The notes below the pieces were generated by a model. The model saw only the letters and a list, made by a program, of their open reading frames with translations. It was not told where the DNA came from and did not search any database. The position numbers and the translations under genes were made by a program. A DNA stretch of 57,217 nt, from contig CALSCP010000656.1 in the NCBI GenBank assembly GCA_943704425.1, positions 1 through 57,217 of the forward strand, given 5' to 3'. The first letter of the stretch is position 1. Every line of letters starts with the position of its first letter. Positions 11,200 through 21,261 of this stretch are shown in pieces. This DNA comes from Ministeria vibrans ATCC 50519. Lineage: Eukaryota > Opisthokonta > Filasterea.

Positions 11200-14100
11200 A
11201 TGTCTACAACGAGCAGCATGAGTGTGGACGAGGCTTTTCAACCGCACCTTTCAAAGTTCGAGCACTCCGTCAACGTGTACCGAACAAATCGCAATCTCGC
11301 GCAATTTTCCGCCACCCGCCAAGAGGTCATGCAAGCGATGCTTTCGGGGATGGGGCAGTCCCTAGACGATGTGCAGCAGTGGATGACCTTTGATATGCTT
11401 CCCACGACGAACAACGGCTTTCGACCTGCCGAACCTACCGCTCTAAAATTTCCCGATCATCTTTCGACATATGCGAGCATCGACGGACTTCGCGTCAACG
11501 CCGCCACCGGAGAGGTCAAAGTCCTTGCTACTCCGCCGTCCGCGTCGGCTCCTGCGCTCGTAAGCGACGCTGACATTGAGTTTGTCCTCCGCAACGGCAT
11601 CTCGGAAATGGCCTTCTCTCTCGACAATGCTGTGCGCGGTACACGCGTCCAGCCACTCCAAGAGGCTTCGGTGCGGCCCCAGATCGTGCAACGCGAAGGA
11701 GGCGACATCTTTAAGACGTTGATCAGCGCCGACATGCTCCTCAAGACACTCTCGACGGGGCAGGAAGTCTCACGTATGGGTCCCACGTTTGAGCAGCGAT
11801 CAACTGAGGATCGTCGCGGCATGATGAGGAGCCTTGACGCTCAGACAAGCTTTCAAGTGCGATCGGTCCAGTCGCGCACAGTCGAAGAACACCTCATGTA
11901 TGGAGAGCAGGCGAATTTGGCCCATGTCGCACGTAAGTGGTTTGACTCAAACACCATCGAGCACACCATGACAGTGGACGGTGACGAGACATTGTTCGTG
12001 CTGGGGCACTCCGAGCTCATCATTAAAGGACAGGTGTTTCGCAAGCGCACCAAAGAGGATGGTCCACCTCCAGCCTTTGACACAACCGGTGATTACTTGC
12101 TCCGCCACGGTCTTGTTGAAATGCCTAGCACCGGACGAACTCCGGACGAACAGTTCGTGAACGCGCTCAACCCTCACATGTCGTCGTTGTGTCAAACTTT
12201 CCCCGATCTTGCGCGTCTACGACAGCTCTATCGTATCGTGGCGGTGTGCAAGCTGCTAATGGCGCACGGCGACCATCTGGCAGCGAACAACCAGAACGAT
12301 ACAATCGAGCGACTGCACCGCCAGTCCACCTTTGCGTTGCTTCCCGCGCATCGCCCCGCAGCGCCCACAGGCCCAACATCTTCCACAAAGCGCCATTGTT
12401 TTATTCCTACAAGCGTGTGTCTTGGCGAGGACAACGACATCAAGGAAGACATGCAGCCAGCCGCTGAAAACAACGACGTGCCGCATCCTCTTGGTGCGGT
12501 TGTCGATGCGCAGGATGAGTATGCGATGTGGTTTACTGGCAAGATATTGATGGTTCAAGACCATCGTCGCTACGTGCATTTCGATAGTTGGGACTCCGCA
12601 TATGACACGTGGTTGCCCCTCGATCTGAACCGCATAGTGGACAAGAACACACATACGCCGCCTGGCCGGAGCAGCGGGCCCGGATCCGGTGTCTTTCGGC
12701 CAAACTTGGAAGAAGGAGCCATTGTTGAGGTATTGCACGGTCGTGCATCAAACGGCACGCTCGTATACAAGCCGGCAAAGTACGTCTCATCAACCGACGA
12801 AACCTGGACCGTCTGTTCCGAAGACGGCGGGGCCGGGGCACCGGTTGTGACTGCTCATTTTGCACAACAGGCTGGTCTCATTCGCCTTGCTCCCATCAAC
12901 AATTCGGCGACTATCCAAGAGATTTCATCAGGATTACTGCGTCCGGGCCACGACCTTGATGCGTGCGACGAATACGGCATCTGCTACACTGCCAGTGTAG
13001 TTGACGTTGATCTACCAACGAATACGGTCAAAGTCAAGTACGACGGCTGGGAAGACAAGTGGATGGCATGGCATCCCATGTCGACTGACACACTTGCGCC
13101 CATGTTCACCTATGTTCCGCAAGGCACTCGTACGACTCGGTGCGTTGTGAACGGTGTCACGGTCCGTATCGGCACCATGCCCCACCCGCATGCCTTTCCT
13201 GAGGGCACTCGTGTTGATGTGCGGTACCCGCCGACGCAGGGCACGTTCCACGAAGCCATTGTTTTGGAGCAGTTGAATGCTGGCCTGGAACGAAGCGTGC
13301 GCGTGCGTTTTTGCGACGAAGATGCAGCGCCAGAAAATCGCGAGGTTGTCTTAAAGATTGCTGATGGTCTTGTGCGCCAGAAAACGCCCAATCTTTTCAA
13401 TCCAGCAACACCCGAGGCTATTGTCACCGGTGATCTACGTGTGGGCCATGACGTTGACGTATGCGACGATTACTTTTGCTGGTCAACGGCAACCATCACG
13501 AAAGTGTCAAAGGAAAGTGTCACGTTGTCAGACGGCACTGAAGAACTCCAACCCGAGTCGGAGGATCAAAAGGCCTCTACAGTTGTCACGGTCACTTATC
13601 ATGGCTGGCCTGCTTTGTGGGACGAACGCATCGAGCTGCCATCGTCTCGTATTCAGCCGCTGCACACTCACACGCGAGCGGGATTCCGCTCCGCCGACAA
13701 TCGTATTGGACGTTTTGTGGTGCCACCTGTGCATTCGTCAGTTCTAATCCGACAGAGCTCACTAATGCCTGGCGAGACATCGAGTAGTCAAGCGAACTTC
13801 TACCAACGGGCAAAGATAGTCGCTGCGAACGACGCGGAGCACGTCTGTCTGCAGATCGAGGGCCAAAATGACACTGTGAGACTTTCGATAGCATCGTTGA
13901 CCCTTGGCCAGCTTAAAGATGACACGATTGTTCAGCGAGCTCCTACGCTGGCCGCCAACTACACATTTGGTGGCATCAAGATGAATCCCTTGTTGAAGCG
14001 CGTTGCGAACATCTCTCTTGGAGAATCGGCGTGTCATGTTGCACATTATATCGATCAACACATTCCTGCGATATCGCCATTTCAAGCACCGCCGAAGAAT

Positions 14101-14595
14101 GCCCCTGCGCATCCGGTCGACCATGGAGCTTCCGAACCCCGTGTGTTTGCGGTGACACGCAACTTCGAAATCTGTGACAGGGCTTTGCGTGTTGGCCCTG
14201 GAGCATTGAAGCACTCGGGTCTTCTTTTTCGGAATGAGCATAACTCTTATGGTTTGGTTGAGTTTGGGCCCGCAGGTGTTCAGGTTCGGAAGAACATCGA
14301 CCCAGGACCTGTCACGCAAGATGGGTTTACTGATCCTGACAACCAAACCATATCATGGAAGAAACATCCAAAGGGCGTTGCCACCGCGCCGGGGGTTACT
14401 GTTGACACGGCTGCTTTAGTGATGCGCACCAAAGGCAACCCCAATTACGACTTACTCCGCCTTGAATGGTGTCATCGAAAGAAGTTTGTCGCTCTACACA
14501 ATCTGGGAATTGTCAAATCTCCAGACACCAGCAACCTCCTGGAGAGCATCTTGTTCATAGGTCGTGGCCTCTTTAGTCCCTTGAGCATGGAGTGA
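11200..14595 (+). CDS. Intronless 1131-aa protein with repeated chromo/Tudor-knot-like modules
   Basis: One uninterrupted frame; the first ATG is at 11200 (MSTTSSMSVDEAF) and the TGA at 14593-14595. The N-terminal 400 residues are not recognised. The middle contains at least three related small beta-barrel-like modules, each with a 'cDeYg.w..a.I..v....v.v.ydgW...yd.W' pattern: around residues 435-480 (YVHFDSWDSAYDTWLPLD), 585-635 (VKVKYDGWEDKWMAWHP) and 750-815 (TVTYHGWPALWDERIELPSS). This spacing of aromatic residues is typical of MBT, chromo-barrel or Tudor-knot folds that bind methylated histones or RNA. The last 200 residues are unknown. No transposase, polymerase or integrase motif is seen. 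Lack of introns is unusual next to its neighbours, and could reflect retroposition or transfer. Module identity is inference from pattern, not a search. Confidence 0.75.
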   Translation: MSTTSSMSVDEAFQPHLSKFEHSVNVYRTNRNLAQFSATRQEVMQAMLSGMGQSLDDVQQWMTFDMLPTTNNGFRPAEPTALKFPDHLSTYASIDGLRVNAATGEVKVLATPPSASAPALVSDADIEFVLRNGISEMAFSLDNAVRGTRVQPLQEASVRPQIVQREGGDIFKTLISADMLLKTLSTGQEVSRMGPTFEQRSTEDRRGMMRSLDAQTSFQVRSVQSRTVEEHLMYGEQANLAHVARKWFDSNTIEHTMTVDGDETLFVLGHSELIIKGQVFRKRTKEDGPPPAFDTTGDYLLRHGLVEMPSTGRTPDEQFVNALNPHMSSLCQTFPDLARLRQLYRIVAVCKLLMAHGDHLAANNQNDTIERLHRQSTFALLPAHRPAAPTGPTSSTKRHCFIPTSVCLGEDNDIKEDMQPAAENNDVPHPLGAVVDAQDEYAMWFTGKILMVQDHRRYVHFDSWDSAYDTWLPLDLNRIVDKNTHTPPGRSSGPGSGVFRPNLEEGAIVEVLHGRASNGTLVYKPAKYVSSTDETWTVCSEDGGAGAPVVTAHFAQQAGLIRLAPINNSATIQEISSGLLRPGHDLDACDEYGICYTASVVDVDLPTNTVKVKYDGWEDKWMAWHPMSTDTLAPMFTYVPQGTRTTRCVVNGVTVRIGTMPHPHAFPEGTRVDVRYPPTQGTFHEAIVLEQLNAGLERSVRVRFCDEDAAPENREVVLKIADGLVRQKTPNLFNPATPEAIVTGDLRVGHDVDVCDDYFCWSTATITKVSKESVTLSDGTEELQPESEDQKASTVVTVTYHGWPALWDERIELPSSRIQPLHTHTRAGFRSADNRIGRFVVPPVHSSVLIRQSSLMPGETSSSQANFYQRAKIVAANDAEHVCLQIEGQNDTVRLSIASLTLGQLKDDTIVQRAPTLAANYTFGGIKMNPLLKRVANISLGESACHVAHYIDQHIPAISPFQAPPKNAPAHPVDHGASEPRVFAVTRNFEICDRALRVGPGALKHSGLLFRNEHNSYGLVEFGPAGVQVRKNIDPGPVTQDGFTDPDNQTISWKKHPKGVATAPGVTVDTAALVMRTKGNPNYDLLRLEWCHRKKFVALHNLGIVKSPDTSNLLESILFIGRGLFSPLSME

Positions 14596-15151
14596 GTATT
14601 TTTTTCTTCTTTTTTCTTGTGAGCATGTGCGTGCATGTGTGTGTGTGTGTGTGTCTATTGGCCTCTGTTGAAAATAAAAATATAAAACGAAAGGAAAAAA
14701 CAAAATCGATGTTGTTATTATTAATTATACTCAAGAGGGAATATACTTCCAAAAAAATATTATTACTATAATAACATTGAGAGTCACAGGAAGCGCTGCG
14801 GAGAGTGGGAGGGGTCTGGACCCGTGGCTGTGGGCGATATTGGTCTTCTCTTGTTTTACCTTGTGTGTGTAACTTTCTTGTGACTTACACAGTTTGATTT
14901 GTCACGTCTTGATCGTAAAAAGTGTGTAAAATGATTATAATCTTATTGTAGTGTTATTGTATCTGATACCTATCGGATCACGTCTCTGGCCATGAGCGGA
15001 TGAGCCATCAGTCAACCTATATCCGTTGACCGTTCCCTCTTCAGTCTTTCGATGCTTCTCTAGGCAGTAGTTTTGAACTGATCATAAATAATTGGAAATG
15101 TTACTATCTTATTTCATTCATCCAATCATCAGACTTCAGAAAAATAACTCA
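14596..15151. other. Intergenic region
   Basis: AT-rich, with a (GT)n run at 14637-14654 and AATAAA-like sequence near 14672 that may be the polyadenylation signal of the preceding gene. No coding sequence seen. Confidence 0.5.
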
Positions 15152-15246
15152 ATGTCTGACGCAGCCGGCTCCTCCGAGGACACTGATAAGAATGTCGAAG
15201 TGTGGAAGATCAAGCGACTCATCAAGGGCTTAGAAGCGGCGCGCGG
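15152..15246 (+). pseudogene. ETF1: First exon of eukaryotic release factor eRF1; remainder absent
   Basis: ATG at 15152 opens 31 codons (MSDAAGSSEDTDKNVEVWKI and on to KRLIKGLEAARG) that match the start of eRF1 almost residue for residue, ending in a good donor (GG|GTGAGT at 15247) at the position where an intron splits the Gly codon. eRF1 recognises all three stop codons and is essential. The following exons (expected NGTSMISLIIPP, NIKS, GGQ loop) are nowhere between here and 16430 on the plus strand. A 23-base poly-T run begins at 15409. This is therefore a 5' fragment: either the assembly switches to another locus at the poly-T or the gene was broken there. Confidence 0.85.
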
Positions 15247-15433
15247 GTGAGTTGAACACGGCAGAAAAAAAAAACGGGTCTTGTCGCTTGCTTGGCGTGT
15301 CTGGCCATGCGGACGTGCGTTGAGAGGGTCACTGGTGGGGATGGTTGAGTGCAGACTCCGCGCAACCACCGCCTACGCTTCTTTTGCTCGATGTGTCTGT
15401 CAATAGGCTTTTTTTTTTTTTTTTTTTTTTTAC

Positions 15434-16256
15434 ATAGTCTGCGAGTGCTAATTCTCTCATGTCAGGTTTGAGCTAAAAAAAAAAGAACAAAAAGTTGTCG
15501 TTAATAATTTGGCTTCTTTGTGACTTGTGCGTGTGCTCACTTGTGATAACTATCAATTACTCTCATTCTCTCTCTTATTCTCTCTCACTTGTGCTACTTC
15601 TCTCAGTCACTCTCACTTCGCTCTCACTTGTGATGACTATCAATTACTCTCATTCTCTCTCTTATTCTCTCTCACTTGTGCTACTTCTCTCAGTCACTCT
15701 CACTTCGCTCTCACTTGCGACTTTAAGCACCTGTAAAAAAAGCACAGCGACCGTCTCAGCTGCAACACGAAGGACTCGCGCGTCTTCAGGACCAAACTCA
15801 GTCTCAGTGCCACTGCAGTATTGTGGCCAGAAGAGATGTTCGTGACGGGAAGAGGGAGGGGAGAGGGTGTGCAGGGACGGTCCGTCCAAGAGCTAAACAC
15901 ACAGGGAAGCACAGAAGACAGAGTAAGGGGAAAAAAACAAAAGAAAGAATGAGACAGAGAAACAAGTGATAGAATAAGAGAAAAAAAAAGATAAAAAATG
16001 AGAAAGAGAGAGGTCAGAATGTATACGTGTGAAATTCATTTTGCGTCTCGTTGAGTGATATAAGATTCAATTTGCTTACGGGATCGACATGAAAGTGAGC
16101 GTAACGGGCAGTAAGAAGTCGAAAGATAAATTTGCGTGCGCGTTGAGCAGCATCGGTGGACGACTTGAGGGCAAAGAAGCGACGGACGAGCGCATGAATG
16201 TAGACACGGGCAGCGGCTTGGCGTTGGCGGGGAAGCCAGTAAGGCTGGATGGGAAC
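15434..16256 (-). CDS. Fragment of an unrecognised gene, three exons
   Basis: Three minus-strand blocks join in phase zero: 16256-16080 (59 codons, begins VPIQPYWLPRQRQAAARVYI), 15892-15731 (54 codons, includes RHEHLFWPQYC and EFGPEDARVLRVAAETV), 15472-15434 (13 codons, LKPDMRELALADY). All have GT-AG borders and a helix-rich composition in the first block. The 5' start is not identified and the 3' side runs into the poly-T/poly-A tract at 15409-15431. An alternative frame of the first two blocks is also open, so the reading frame is not certain. No family recognised. Confidence 0.4.
15541..15714. repeat. Tandem duplication, two 87-bp units
   Basis: The unit beginning TTGTGATAACTATCAATTAC at 15541 is repeated almost exactly at 15628 (one A/G change seen), ending before TTGCGACTTT at 15715. 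87 is a multiple of three, so both copies stay open in one frame, but the translation is a low-complexity Leu/Ser peptide and I do not think it is coding. It lies between blocks two and three of the unknown minus-strand gene. Confidence 0.9.
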
Positions 16257-16427
16257 CTATTTGAGGGAATAGGGATTTCAATATGGTACTGATTAGGCTT
16301 ACATATTAATATGATGGGAATGAAGTGCACTTGACATTATTAATTTTAGGGTTATAATAAAATTAATAATTATTATTAATAATAGTTATTATAGTATATA
16401 CTATTAGACACTTTGTCACTTTTGGGG

Positions 16428-17701
16428 TTACACCGTCAATAACGCCACGCTACTTTTCTTATTAATCCTTACTCGCTCCCGATATGCCTTCGCAATGGTC
16501 TGACGTGCGTTGGTCTGAAGAAACCCATTGACACTCACACTCAGTGGAGTAATGGCCGTCACATGATGAAACCTAAAAGACAACCCAAAACATAAGGTTC
16601 TTCCACTCTTCTCATGCTTCCGGCGCACCAAAAAGCCGGAATAATAAGGAGATCACCAGGGCCGAGAAGCGCCTCACGGCCGTCACAGGCAGCGCCCGAG
16701 TCAAAGAAGAGTGGGAAATCGCCCGAGAGACGTACGCCTGGCTGATCAATGTCCATTTGGGACTGGCGCGATGCCGGGTGGAGCGTAGAGAACTCGTAGA
16801 GAGCAAACGCATGACGCGGCGAGAAGAGCCGAAAGCGTTTGCGACCCGACACTTGCGTGTAGAGGTTGTCGCTGGCGTCGTAGTGGAGACGCGCCGTGAC
16901 GCTCGCACTGCCCAGCCAGATGTTGGGACCGCGCACGGGAAGACGCGACGCACGCACCAGTGCGCTGTAACTGCCAATATCGTTACTAAGCGTATCGCTC
17001 GTCGATGAGACGCTCGAGCTGTAGTACAGTCCATCACCGCGATCCGCTCGCTGGAAAAACTCACTGCTGCTCATGTTTGCCAATGCAGTGGGTTCGCGCA
17101 AGGTTAGACCTGCAGTGCGTCGCAGCAGCGCCTTTTCGCGGTTGTAGTAGAGAAAGGTCGAGCCGTGCGTGCTGTTCAACATAACATTGGCAAGATTCGG
17201 TGCGTGCTATGTGAATGGGAGGCGTCTTAGCAAAGATCATTCTCTCTCTCTCTCTTTCGCTCTCTCTTGAACCTGAATGAGATAGTCGCGGTCTCGCCAG
17301 CGCTCAAAGGCCGCCCACTGTTGCAATGCAGAGAGGTTCTCGACGACAGCGGGTTCGGCGCTGTCGAGAAGGGCGTCCATGAGCTGTCGTTGGTCGTTGT
17401 AGTCGCGCGCATCGATCCGTCGCACTGCCCGAAACTCCAACGGTCCGCCTGTAGCCACACAGCGTCCCAACGCGTCGTGGCCAGCCGGCGCGGTGGGTCC
17501 GTGTGCCAACGAGAAGAGCGAGGCGTACGTGAGGGCATGCATGATGCCGAGAGTGGCGACGAGAGCGGCAAGAAGGCGAATGACAAGTGACGAGAGTCGA
17601 CGCGGTGGATCTGGGTGCGCCCCAGTCTCGTTGGCGGCCGCCGTATCGCTGGCACTGCTACCTTCACTGAACGTTCCGAGTCGCCTGCGTGGCATCGGCA
17701 T
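16428..17701 (-). CDS. JmjC/cupin-8 domain oxygenase with N-terminal membrane anchor
   Basis: Exons 17701-17273, 17206-16629, 16572-16428 give 383 residues. A hydrophobic segment near residues 35-60 (VIRLLAALVATLGIMHALTY) suggests a signal anchor, so the catalytic domain probably lies in the ER/Golgi lumen or outside. The Fe(II)-binding facial triad of the cupin-8/JmjC fold is visible: HxD in ARLHYDASDNLYTQVSG, and the distal His in PGDLLIIPAFWFHHVTAI, which is created only by splicing exon 2 to exon 3 (without splicing the frame reads into a non-conserved tail). Members hydroxylate proteins or RNA using 2-oxoglutarate; the substrate here cannot be guessed. The start ATG is 235 bp from the divergent cyclin E start. 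Fold assignment is strong, specific function unknown. Confidence 0.86.
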
Positions 17702-17936
17702 GGTGGAGAAACGAATATTTTTGAAATTCCCCGCCAAAACCTCAGGATGATGAAATCGAAACGAAATCGGTGCGCGCTCTCCAAAAAGACACCCAAAGTA
17801 ATTCCAAGACTGGCGAGGTTACTTGTCAAATATACCGGCCGTCCAATAATAATTTCTATTCAGAATTTCTGATGAATAATTCTAGTATTATTTTTTTTGC
17901 AATTTTTTTATATTTATTTGTCGACCAGCCATAGAA

Positions 17937-19668
17937 ATGCTACGCGCCGACGATAATGGGTAAGGCTGAAGATCTCTTGTGCGTCTGTGGCTATGCACGG
18001 GTGCTAGTTTTGTGCACTTATTTTTCTTTTTTTTTTTTCTCTTTTTTTTTTTTCATCTCAACAACATTGACATGGCGTTTCTTCCTTCTCCGTCGACTCA
18101 CCGTCCCGCCTTCCTTTGCAGGGGCTCCTCGTCGAGAGCGCGCACCAGTGGCACCAAGCGAAGCTCGGTAAGATGGCTGGAACCGTCTTGGGACTATTCA
18201 TTGTTTTGCGCGCGAACGGAGAGAAGCGCTCTTTTTCCGAGAACCTTTTGCACTTTTGATTTCCGTTTTGGCGGGTCGCTCGCCTGATTGTGATCAATCG
18301 CGCCAAATGGCTGCCGATCACGCTGCTCGCTGCTGCGGAGGCCCACTCATGTGTTTATGGTTGCTGTAGGATTGCCTTGAGGCGCCAGTCTCGACGCGTA
18401 GCTCGAAGCGGGCGACGAGGGAAGGCGATTCTGATCGCCACCCTTTGTCGACGTCGGGCCGTCGCCCCCAGGCACCATCGGACGCGCTGCCGGGCCCAGC
18501 CATCATGATTGGACACCCCGAGGCGCCTGTGTCCTTTTGCGCCCCCGGAGAGATTGATATTTTGGCAGACGAGCGCGACACGGTCGTTTCATCAAAGCGC
18601 GCCCAAGTCGCAAGTGATTTGGGGTTTGGCGCCGACGACGACAACGACGACGACGACGACGACGCCACCTCCGCGTACGACCAACCCATGTCGTCGTCTA
18701 CACTGTACAGATCCACGTCGACCAGGTCGGCTCGATCATCGAGCAGAACACCCGAGAAGGTGACGCTTTTTTTTTTGCGTGTGACTGTAATCATCCTGAC
18801 ACTGTGTGATTTTTTTCTTATTCTTTTTCTTTTTTGCTTGTCTAGGCGTACTCAAGCGCCTCTCAATCTCAGACGACGGTGTCCACATCCACCCCAAGGT
18901 ACAGCCTAGCCTTTTGAATCATACATGCACAAGCATACTGATTATGATGATTATGATGGTCTTGTAATAGTTTGACAAAGCGCTCAGCACCTCCGCCCGT
19001 CTTTCCACTCGACGAGCCCCTTCACTCTACGCACAGCAGCAGCGACACAGCAATACCCCCACCACTGACAACATCAACAGCATCGACATCAACTGCCGCA
19101 CACACTGGCTCAGCAGCAGCAGAAGATGAGGAGCCAGTCGAGTACAGCCCCCTTCCGACTGTCCCTGATATGAAACGTGGTGCTTGGGCCCGTTTTTCCT
19201 CCGCAGAAACAGTAACAACAGCCAACAAAACACAAAAACACATAAGAGAGGAGATGGTAACCCATTCGTACAATAGGATGAAATCTCCGACGTGTGGACT
19301 GCTCTGTCACAGCGCGAACGTGACTGGATTGCCAATCCCTATCTGTGGGCTCAGCACACGGAACTGCGCGCACACATGCGAGTCGTTCTCATTGATTGGC
19401 TTAAAGAAGTATTTTTTTGATTGGCGCGTTATTGTTGGTTTGTGTTTTGACTTTGTAAGTGACACACTATTTCTTTTTTTTGTGTAGGTGAGTCAAGAAT
19501 ATGGGTTGCATCGCGAAACATTCTACTTGGCGGTGAATTATGTTGATCGATATCTCAGTTCGAAACGGTCCACCCCCAAAAAGTGTCTTCAGTTGCTCGG
19601 TACGAAAAATTTCTAAAAAGTTCATCCGTCTTTCAATTACCCTAATAATAATAATAATAATAATTATT

Positions 19669-19702
<34 letters not shown>

Positions 19703-21154
19703 CAATATCTCATGGGGTTCTTTTGTGCTTTTTGGTGCGTAGGAATATCCGCGCTATTTGTTGCGGCAAAATTGGAAGAGATATTTCCTCCCAAAGTGCA
19801 AAAATTTGAGTATGTGACGAATCAGGCGTGTTCGTGCGCGCAGATCTTCATTACGGAAATGGTCCTTTTGAAAGTAAGGAATACCATTTCATTACTCACT
19901 TATGCACTGATTCGCTTTTCTTTCTTACATTTTTTGTGTGTTTCACCGTCATTTAGGCACTAAAATGGAACTTGACCATCTCGACACCCGTTGCGTGGCT
20001 GCATCTCTTCATGCAGGTTAATGCTTTCCTAGACACAGCACAGCCCTTTCGCGGTTCCTTCCATCACGCCGGCCGTGGCAGCGATGATGATGATGATGAT
20101 GATGATGCTGACACTCCTGCTCACACTCCCTCCGTGTACATGTTTGGTACTCCCAACGGCTCTCCGCTCTTCCGTCGCATTCTATACGATCCCACTGTCT
20201 TTGAAGAGGCCATGAAGATTATCGATTTGGCCATACTCGGTATGAATATCAAATATCAAACACATTGCTGGAATGGTGTACTTATCACTCTTTCTCCTTG
20301 TTTTTCTATTTGTTTTTCTATTTGTTTTATTTGTTTTTTTCGACTTGTTTTTTCATAACATTGTTTCTCTCTGTATCACTTCGTTTTTTTCTCTCTCTCC
20401 ATCACTCGCTTTCTCTGTTGCGTATATAGACACACTGAGCATGCGGTTTGTCTCATCGGTTCTTGCTGCCTCAGCCTGGTTCCTTGCTGCCTCTCATGCA
20501 CTCCTTCCCGACTACTCTGTTGTCGACATCATTGCCATGACTGATCCCGCACTTCACACCATTGCAGATAAACTCCCCGAGGTAATAATAATCATCAACT
20601 GAGACTGAGAACGTCGTAATAATAAGCATTCATCGAGACTGTGTGCGTTCTAATAATTATTAATTATTTACTGAGACTGAGAGCGTCGTAATTGTATCAT
20701 TATTAATTTTTGTATTATTATCATTGTGTGTAGGTGACTGGGTACTCTTTGGCGCAGCTTCAGCCGTGTCTGTCGTTCCTTGCGACGTACGATCAGTTCA
20801 ACCGCACACACGTTCGTCGTGCTGTGCCCCCTCAGCGCCCCTCCAAGTCGGTACGTCAAAAGAACTTGTGTGACCACGATTCCCTTTTTTTTAAATTGGA
20901 AATGTCTTCTTCTTCTTCTATTATTTCTCTTCTTCTTTTTTTGCTTGTATAGGGTGCTTCTCGAAGCCATCTGATCCAGACGCACTATCATGGACTCACT
21001 CCCGCGGTAAAAGCAGACGCGTCTACTTGAATCCAATGTTGTTCTAAAACATGTCGTTACGTCTTATTGTTGTGTGTAGGATGAAACTCCCGAAGAGACA
21101 CACGCAGCTCAGTCCGCTTGCCATCTCTACAGTGTCGAGAGTGCTTTCCTCTGA
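17937..21154 (+). CDS. CCNE: G1/S-specific cyclin E
   Basis: Activates CDK2-type kinase for S-phase entry. Thirteen exons: 17937-17959, 18122-18167, 18370-18759, 18846-18898, 18971-19256, 19277-19408, 19488-19599, 19743-19873, 19957-20239, 20430-20581, 20734-20850, 20953-21006, 21080-21154; every junction keeps phase, 617 residues. A long Ser/Thr/Pro-rich N-terminus carries likely CDK and degron sites, then the cyclin box: MRVVLIDWLKEVSQEYGLHR, ETFYLAVNYVDRYLSS, ISALFVAAKLEEIFPPKVQK, FEYVTNQACS, ALKWNLTISTPVAWLHLFMQ. The second fold follows (SSVLAASAWFLAASHAL) and the E-type C-terminal HLIQTH. An acidic Asp insert sits between the folds (SDDDDDDDDAD). E-type rather than A/B-type is indicated by KLEEIFPPK, YVTNQACS and the C-terminal motif. 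The three most N-terminal exons are placed by phase alone. Confidence 0.93.
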
Positions 21155-21261
21155 GCCCAACCGCACCCAAACCCTTTCTTTCCCCCCGTTTTCTTCAATC
21201 CTCTTGTTGTACACAAATTACAATACTATCTGAAAGTATTACATTATTTATACATGTGTGA

